A stretch of 64,000 bases of DNA from Schistocephalus solidus. Its lineage: Eukaryota; Platyhelminthes; Cestoda; Diphyllobothriidea; Diphyllobothriidae. The DNA lies in assembly GCA_017591395.1 (NCBI GenBank), contig WEDG01000332.1, positions 82,503-146,502 on the forward strand, read 5' to 3'. The notes below the pieces were generated by a model, which had not been told where the DNA came from, did no database searches, and saw only the letters and a list, made by a program, of their open reading frames with translations. Below, piece by piece: positions 57,840-64,000 of the stretch; position 1 is the stretch's first letter, and every line of letters begins with the position of its first letter. The position numbers and the translations under genes were made by a program.

Positions 57840-58200
57840 TATCATAAAAAAGCTCATAATCACAAACTTTTTAAAACTAAAAGTTATCTTTTATCCCTCT
57901 ATGAAATGTAAAAAACATGAGCTAACACCAAATAAGTTCAAAAAACCTCGTTTTTTATAGTTCTTTATATAAAACGTATTCAAAATTATATTGGCACTGA
58001 AAATAAATATGAAATATTCATAGTTATTAAGTATTCCTTTTTTTGTAACGGGTAGAGTCTGATTCAAAGCACGGCATCCTACGGTTACCGAAATATTTTG
58101 GTATAATGTTGCAAAATAATCAGAATTACAATCCTACCTAAGTAATTTTATCTAAACGGATCGAGCTTTCAGACTATCACTTAAAATTTTCGGGGATAGA
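57840..58200. repeat. AT-rich dispersed repeat R2, partial copy 3
   Basis: The best match to copies 1 and 2 is at 58074-58150: GCATCCTACGGTTACCGAAA, TATTTTGGTATAATGTTGCA, AAATAATCAGAATTACAA, CCTACCTAAGTAATTTTA. Upstream AT-rich sequence is only loosely similar. Confidence 0.45.
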
Positions 58201-58440
58201 CCAGCTGCTGTGCATTATTCTATTTTCAAAGCTTGATTCCAATTCGCCTAGATGCATTTTACTCCCACATACTAAAAACCGTCTGTCCATGGTCGTACAA
58301 AGTCAATATCTTAGTCGGTTCAAACTGCCTCATCCTGTATCTCACTCAAAATACTTGGTAGGAATCGCTCATATTACCAACTGCTGTATAACAGGGGAAT
58401 ATTCAATACCTCCATTAAAACCGATGACCTGGTGCTAAAT

Positions 58441-58610
58441 CAAAAGAAACGGAAATATTTCAGGGACTCAATCCTATCACTTAGCCTGAAGCTAACCTCA
58501 ACTCTTACCCTGAACGTAATCTTATCCCTAACCTAACTCTAAGTTTCTTGGGAGTTAACGCAAAGCTACTTGTATTACGGAAGGCTCTCGTTCCCATGTC
58601 CTGCACTGGG
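58441..58610. repeat. Small GGGTTA-core element (CCCTAA orientation)
   Basis: AAAGAAACGGAAATATTTC at the left, TTATCCCTAACCTAACTC in the middle, and TTCCCATGTCC at the right end. Ends and core parallel 53202-53532, but the core is on the other strand and the copy is shorter. Confidence 0.5.
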
Positions 58611-58644
58611 CAAGGTATATAGGCGGTCCCTAAAAACCATTTCA

Positions 58645-58745
58645 CCAACAAAGACAGGATACTGGAATGTTCACTTCTGGTCAATCTACCGCATCAAGAC
58701 TATTTTTTCACAAGCCCAGATCACATGCCTGGGCCTTAAACCCGA
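58645..58745 (-). repeat. SINE-like head fragment
   Basis: ACCAACAAAGACAGGATACT, GGAATGTTCACTTCTGG and CGCATCAAGAC follow the head signature with more substitutions than other copies. No tRNA-like part follows. Confidence 0.4.
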
Positions 58746-58749
58746 ATCA

Positions 58750-59475
58750 GTGGATTGGACAGAAAATATTGCACTAAGGTCTTATAACACTTCACAGCGC
58801 TGTCTATTTCCGTTCTCTAGTCGGGATACTTCGGTGCATACCACTTCATTCGTCTGACTGACTTCTCCTTCCACCTATAAACGTGATTTTCTTGGGTCCT
58901 TGCGCGCAGATTCTCTGCATATTCTGACTGACTAGCTTTCAGTTAGAAAAAAAAAGACAATTTTAGCAAATAATTCCCATGGATATTCAACGGTTAGATA
59001 GAAGAAATCGAGCGAATATACATGACACCACGCTAGTGTAGAATCATCAGGTCTGTTCATTAACAGCATCGAAACGATATCAGGTTTCTGTGCAATTTAG
59101 TCCAACATGTCACCTAAACCTCAGGCAACACTCCTGTCATATTGATAGATTTCCTATTGTGGAAAAATCATTTTCGTGATTTTACGCATTCTCGTCTTTA
59201 AGTATTTTTTCAGTGACAGCTTAATTTACTTGAACATAATAATGTTGATTAATTAATTCTCGCGGATAAAACACAATTTTTGAATAATTAAATGGGCACA
59301 CCGATATAACCACGATTACAAATTAACACAATGTGGACCAGGGTGAGATTTGACTAGGTGTGCTATTTTCCACAAGTATTGCGGCGAGTGCGTTCCATTC
59401 TTCTCGACGAATTCCTGAAGCTCTCTTCTCTGCTTCGATCGTTCATTGATTCGTCATCCAAAATTTGCTTGACGA
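58750..59475. other. No recognisable gene
   Basis: Short frames only. Confidence 0.3.
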
Positions 59476-59479
59476 CGTC

Positions 59480-59870
59480 AACACGTCAAGAATTCGTTGT
59501 CGAAAACTCATCAATCGTGAAAGGAACATATTCGTCTCGTTCCGCCTTTGGGCTCGCTCTCAAACCCCGTCTGCAGGTGCACAAATGCCTTAAAAGACAA
59601 GGGAGACTAGAATGGCTCTTTCTGTTTCCTTAGTTGTCAACAGCCAGTCATATCCAACACCATACGCTGCTCCACCCGAGGATTAAACCCGTGACCTTAT
59701 CTAAACCGGCAAGACAACGATCCCGTGAATCAACGGTTACAATTTTTGACTTCTGACTCAACATGTCGCGTGTACGAGCCTCGGATGCGGCACCGTCTGG
59801 GGTTGGGTATGTCTGGTTGATGACGGCTACGGAGCCAAAAATTGCAATTCCAGTCTCCATTTTTGTCGGA
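59480..59870 (-). repeat. SINE-like tail followed by head
   Basis: 59530-59590 is the tail (TCGTTCCGCCTTTGGGCTCG, CTCAAACCCCGTCTGCAGG). 59590-59700 is a head (AAAGACAAGGGAGACTAGAA, GTCAACAGCCAGTCATATCC) with a mutated B box on the minus strand (GGTTTAATCC). 59760-59860 carries further family-like text in inverted order (GTCTGGGGTTGGGTATGTCT, GATGACGGCTACGGAGCC), suggesting an inverted third fragment. Confidence 0.55.
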
Positions 59871-60129
59871 ATTCTGCACGTGAGGAATATTCTTTTATGT
59901 TCTACTTGAGCTTGTTGGAAATTTTTCTTGTTTGTTGCTTGTTTGTCCTTGTGTGACTGCTTATCAGGGTTGTAGACAGCAGGTCAAGCCAGAATGAAAG
60001 GCCGGTGGTTGTGCAATCCGGCAATAATGGTGGAGTTCTTTAATGTTTCATATTATCCCCTCAACACTTCTCACTCAAGACAGATGAGATGAAAGTGTCA
60101 AACGACTGTCCATAGGTTACATCTGGTGA

Positions 60130-60610
60130 GAAAATGGTCGCTGGTCGTCCTTTCAAAAATTAGACACCAGTTTCTGAAGGATGGCCTCGACCACGTCTCA
60201 ACATCGTCATTAGAAATGGTCTTCTCCTGAATAATCAGAAGTTAGTCCCGTGTTTTTTCCTTCTACGACCGTCTCCCCGTTCTGGATTCTAGGACGTTCT
60301 TCTCAACGCTTTGTCATCTTTCCGGTACCTTGGTGTTACTCTGACATCGAATCTTTCATTCGCCGTTCATACTAAAAATTCTTTTCACTAAAATTTGTAA
60401 ACATCTTTACTACGTTAGTCACCTACATTTCTATCCCACAATCCAACCTCTAGTTTGGAGCTGTATAGATGCCTGCATTCGTTCTCCTACTCTCTAGTAT
60501 TTTTTTCCAGTTTTGCTTACAAATGATATGCTGATTTTAAAACGTATCCTCAGAATGCTTTCTTCGGATGCTGGTAGTTCATATATTTTTTAGGTAATAT
60601 GATAATACAC
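60130..60610 (+). mobile_element. Decayed RT C-terminus of a second LINE family
   Basis: Plus-strand frames give RNGLLLNNQKLVPCFF (near 60,210), RYLGVTLTSNLSFAVHTKN (near 60,320), then KICKHLYYVSHLHFYPTIQP, LVWSCIDACIRSPTL, a stop, and MLILKRILRMLSSDAGSS. The order (YLGV.L...LSF..H, then I.ACI, then LKR.LRM) is the thumb region of CR1/Jockey-type non-LTR reverse transcriptases. It is unlike the zinc-finger LINE at the same position. Frameshifts and stops mark it as dead. Confidence 0.6.
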
Positions 60611-60614
60611 TGCC

Positions 60615-61425
60615 ACTTCACAACGGTCAAGAAACACCCTGATCAAAGTCTGGATGATGATCTTCATCCTGATTTGATTGCTGCGAAGTCTCCCTCGCAT
60701 TGAAGCTTCCGATATACCTCTCTTCGTACATCGGCATATCAGCGATCCGTATTGTTGTTGCTTGCACCGTGCCTAACGTGTAATGAGACAGAAATACAGA
60801 AACTGAGACCTTAAGTGTCTGCGTAATAAATTTCCCTTTTATGTAAACTTTTTTACACTTGAGTAAAAGCCAATGGATAACTCCACGGTAAATGGTGTAC
60901 ATTTTGAGCTACCTATTTGGGGAAGGTAGTGAGGGACATAAATTTATTTATTTGTAGCGTGCAGTTGACAACGCAACGCGCTGTTAAATCTGAATTCGTT
61001 GAACACACAAATTTTATGGCTTGTTGTTAATGTTAGCGTCATAGACACCTTAATCTGACCCTAACCGAGGCCGATAATGGGTAATAGTATTTGCTGTCAG
61101 TTGCTGTAACGTGCTATCCTATGTATCATGAAATAAGCAAACATTTTCAACTACCTGACTAAATTTAGTATGATAGCTGCAAGGTCTAAACGTTTTTCAG
61201 GGGATATCGACATTACTTGGCCCTGCTCATTCTGAGTTAGCGGAATTCATAATGAGGTGGAAAGGTTTCGATCAAACATTTTCTGATTTGTTATCCTAAA
61301 GTGAATAACACTTAAATTTTATACGTCGCAAGTTCTGTAGTCTGTGAGAAAACGTATCAGCAGTCAGTCATTTCTTTCTGTTCATCTCAAACCGACGCTG
61401 GTTGGGTGGTCTATATGCAGTTTCT
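60615..61425. other. No recognisable gene
   Basis: Short frames only. Confidence 0.3.
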
Positions 61426-61429
61426 TGCA

Positions 61430-61690
61430 CAAAGTTTGGCTAGCTCCGATTAGAAGAAGTCGATATGATCGCTGGTACCAGACCTTTTTTTCGCCTGACG
61501 TTTCAGATTCCGACTCACACCCATCTTCAGAGACAGTATTAGATACTTATTAGATCCGTAGTTGTTACTTTCTCTGAAGGTGGGATCGAGTCGGGATAGC
61601 AAACGTCAGGCGAATAAAGATCTTTTCTCAACGATCATGTTTACTTCTTCCAACTTACTTCCTGGGGCTCGCATTTTCGCTTGTTTCTCG
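61430..61690. repeat. Inverted repeat of Penelope-like element termini
   Basis: Left arm (about 61430-61537) and right arm (about 61568-61690) are imperfect reverse complements around a ~30-bp AT-rich loop. Both contain TCTCTGAAGATGGG-type and AAACGTCAGGCGAA-type boxes and then GATCAT...ACTTCTTC. The same boxes in the same order stand at 17894-18010, the 3' end of the Penelope-like element (CTGTCTCTGAGGATGGG, AAAACGTCAGGCCAATAAA). The structure is therefore two Penelope ends head to head with almost no body. Confidence 0.7.
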
Positions 61691-61694
61691 GATT

Positions 61695-63340
61695 AATTCG
61701 ACGGAAAAACTAAAAAAGTATTTCATAAATGCCCACCTATATTTTTCATTCAGGATCTCTACTGAAGGAAGCTCAAGGAGGATTCTAATATGAGGCATAC
61801 TCAATTGTATCAGCAGGAAGTATTAAGTACTTTAAACTCACTAAACTCCGTTAGGGGTGTGCTGACAGGGATTTGAGTATTTTCAAACGTTCACTATTTC
61901 ATCCACGAAGTCCGTATGTTTATCTTCCTGGATCTCCACTTACGAAGGCTTGTGAGGAGTCATATTATGCGGCCTCCAGGAAGAAAACAGGTGGGTTCTT
62001 AACACCTTCAAGGCAGCATGATTGCCTAACAGAGTAGGGTCTCCAAGTTTGACTGATTCCTAGGCGCAGGCAAAAGTATGACATTAATTTTTCAACCCCA
62101 TGCATTTTCGCCAATGATAAAGAGAAATAAGCGTTGGCAGCAAGTTTGTACTAAATGAAACCGAAAATGTAAATTATGCAAGTGGGTCGTTGCTTGCAGT
62201 TCAACCTCGTAACCGAGAGTGATTTGAGTAGACGTACATTCCAACTTTATTTTGTCCACGTTTGCATTCAGATTTTCTTCTCAACTATGCCAAACTCTGG
62301 CTATCCCGCCAGCGCTTCCGCCGGCAACAAGTTTTGGGAGAGTGATCAGACAACTTGTGTTCCATGAGCCCCCACCTCAGGGGATGTTGAGAAGTTACAA
62401 GGAATGCAATACGAAGAATTTGGTAAGCTTCAGGTACAAGCACATGTTTAACTACGCAATACGATGGAGCGCTGGGGTTACTCGGCTATGCACAATTAAG
62501 AAGAATTTGGGAGAAATGATTCAAAACGGTGCCAGATCATTAAAAAGCAACTAAAAATTAAAAATTCAGTTTTTGCCTTGTCTGTGCATAACTAAGAAAA
62601 ATATTTGACATAGTTTTGTGATCGCCAAAGCCATCCGAAGGGGGAGGACCATTATCTACTTACCGAGCATTCTGATCTCAGAGATAGAGGGGTTTTAAGC
62701 CCGAATAAGCAAAAACCGTCCAAAATTTAAATATGTATATACTACTTATCTTGCTTTTATCCGCATGTACAGAAATGTCAGTTACCAGCCAAAAAGATGG
62801 ACGTATACCAGATATGGTTTGCTATGCAGACATATGTGACACTAAATGACATCCAAGCTGGTGGTAAGTTTTGTTTACTGGTCTGATCTCCATAAAATAC
62901 CAGTTTGTAACAGTTTGATCGAACACACTGCATGTTAAGGGTGGAACTCCGACGAAAGCAGAACACAACTGCCAATGGGGGATAAAATAGCATATTTTGA
63001 ACACTCATCCAGGTCAAAAAAACAACCAAAAGTCACCTTCAGAAATAAGCAACTGGCTGTCGACGTTCGATTATTCAAAAACAGTGGATTATGCGCCAAT
63101 AACTTTGCACGATTTGCTTCTTACCATGGAGTAAATCCATGCATTGTCCTCTTCAAACTGCTCGGTTATTGCTAGGATTACACAGTCATAAATTGGGTGG
63201 ATGCCATGTTTCACAGGATCCATTAGAAATTGGAAGGCTCGGTTGATACTCTTGAACTGAAAAAGACGACAAGAAGTGGGATGATATATACGTACTGGAG
63301 ATTAATTTGTCACACCGAATTCACTACAAAGGATGCGATA
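61695..63340. other. No recognisable gene
   Basis: Frames up to 100 codons (62252-62554) without recognised motif. Confidence 0.3.
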
Positions 63341-63344
63341 AGCA

Positions 63345-63670
63345 GATGAACAGTGCCGACAAAGACAAAAGGGAGACTGTGATGGTCATTTCTGGCTCAT
63401 AAGCCGGCATGAGCCAGTCATACTCAATCCTAGGTGGTGCACCACCTGAAGTTAGAATCCGTGGACCTGTTGACAGGACTCCAACGTTCCAACCAATGAG
63501 CAACAGGCTAGTTGGCTTGCCGGTTGATTTAGGGAATATTGGCTACAGTCGTTGATAAACGCTCAATGATCGCTACCGGAACCCTCACGTTCCGCTCGGT
63601 CTTGGGGTTCACTCTCAAACCCCGCCTGCAACCGCACAGTGGCTAATAGTAGTAAAGGCAGATAAACAAT
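63345..63670 (-). repeat. tRNA-derived SINE-like element, best copy
   Basis: About 325 bp. Plus-strand order: head (GACAAAGACAAAAGGGAGAC, GATGGTCATTTCTGGCTCAT), a short palindrome at 63391-63416 (CTGGCTCAT...ATGAGCCAG), GGTGGTGCACCACC, a tRNA-like part (minus strand GCTCATTGGTTGGAACGTTG, A-box-like, and a mutated B box GGATTCTAAC), then a tail with GGGAATATTGGCTACAGTCG, CCGCTCGGTCTTGGGG and GCAACCGCACAGTGGCTAAT. Pol III transcription would run on the minus strand. No protein coding. Confidence 0.65.
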
Positions 63671-63671
63671 T

Positions 63672-63750
63672 CCAACAATGACTAGGGCGACTTAACTGAC
63701 CACTTCGGACTCAATAGCCGTCATCAGCCTGGCAGGCTGACGTGGTAGGC
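63672..63750 (-). repeat. SINE-like head fragment in tandem
   Basis: CCAACAATGACTAGGGCGAC, GACCACTTCGGACTC and AGCCGTCATCAGCC start a new copy directly after the one at 63345-63670. It breaks off before the tRNA-like part. Confidence 0.55.
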
Positions 63751-64000
63751 TCAGTTGACATCCTTGAAGTGCAAAAATACAAAAATAAGTTGGATTTTAT
63801 AAATTTGATGGAGATTAAGAAGTCACATGGAATTCAGTAACAAGGGTATGCTAAGTTTCAGCTGACAATCAAAATGTTTGCAGCTGACCTATGTTTTAAG
63901 TACTTACTGAAATCTGGCTCTTGTGTTACTTGGTTGTACACAATTCAGAAGAAAGCAACGAGGTGTTTCAGAAGGTGTAATTGCTTACAAAATCTGGTAA

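Overview
Eukaryotic genomic DNA, most probably a flatworm and more specifically a diphyllobothriid-type tapeworm (Spirometra/Dibothriocephalus/Schistocephalus group). The flatworm call rests on the two protein genes and on the non-LTR and Penelope-like retroelements. The tapeworm call rests on recognising from memory a LINE whose polyprotein ends in C2H2 fingers of the 'RIGLxGH' type; it is an inference and could not be checked by search. The DNA is gene-poor, rich in old retroelement debris, and carries long AT microsatellites.

Only two host protein genes can be supported. Both encode Na+/K+-ATPase beta subunits, both lie on the + strand, and each is one uninterrupted ORF: 29911-30894 (327 aa) and 54376-55311 (311 aa). 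They align without gaps from the membrane segment to the C-terminus (258 residues, about 68% identical by hand count) but have unrelated cytoplasmic N-termini. They look like an old tandem duplication of an intronless gene, now separated by about 23 kb of repeats. Each would supply the glycosylated beta chain that folds and delivers a P-type ATPase alpha subunit; no alpha gene is in the window.

The left half is mainly transposon debris. The main structure runs from about 14,050 to 20,900: one minus-strand LINE (APE-type endonuclease, reverse transcriptase, C-terminal zinc fingers) cut in two by a 5'-truncated, plus-strand Penelope-like element (about 15,990-18,015). Other pieces of the same LINE lie at 2097-2569, 3550-3670, 4640-5010, 12030-12490, 22290-22840, 33340-34760 and 36780-37100. 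A second Penelope lineage is at 25205-25960, a dead mariner/Tc1-type transposase at 26252-27255, and a different LINE RT fragment at 60130-60610.

Short repeats fill much of the rest: a tRNA-derived SINE-like family (best copy 63345-63670), a small element with terminal inverted repeats and a degenerate telomere-like GGGTTA core (53202-53532 and relatives), an AT-rich dispersed repeat (about 6590-7480, 31570-32260, 57840-58200), a three-copy 202-bp tandem array (40425-41038) and a fold-back pair of Penelope termini (61430-61690). Long stretches, notably 44,400-52,550, hold nothing I can identify. Spliced genes with small exons could be hidden there.
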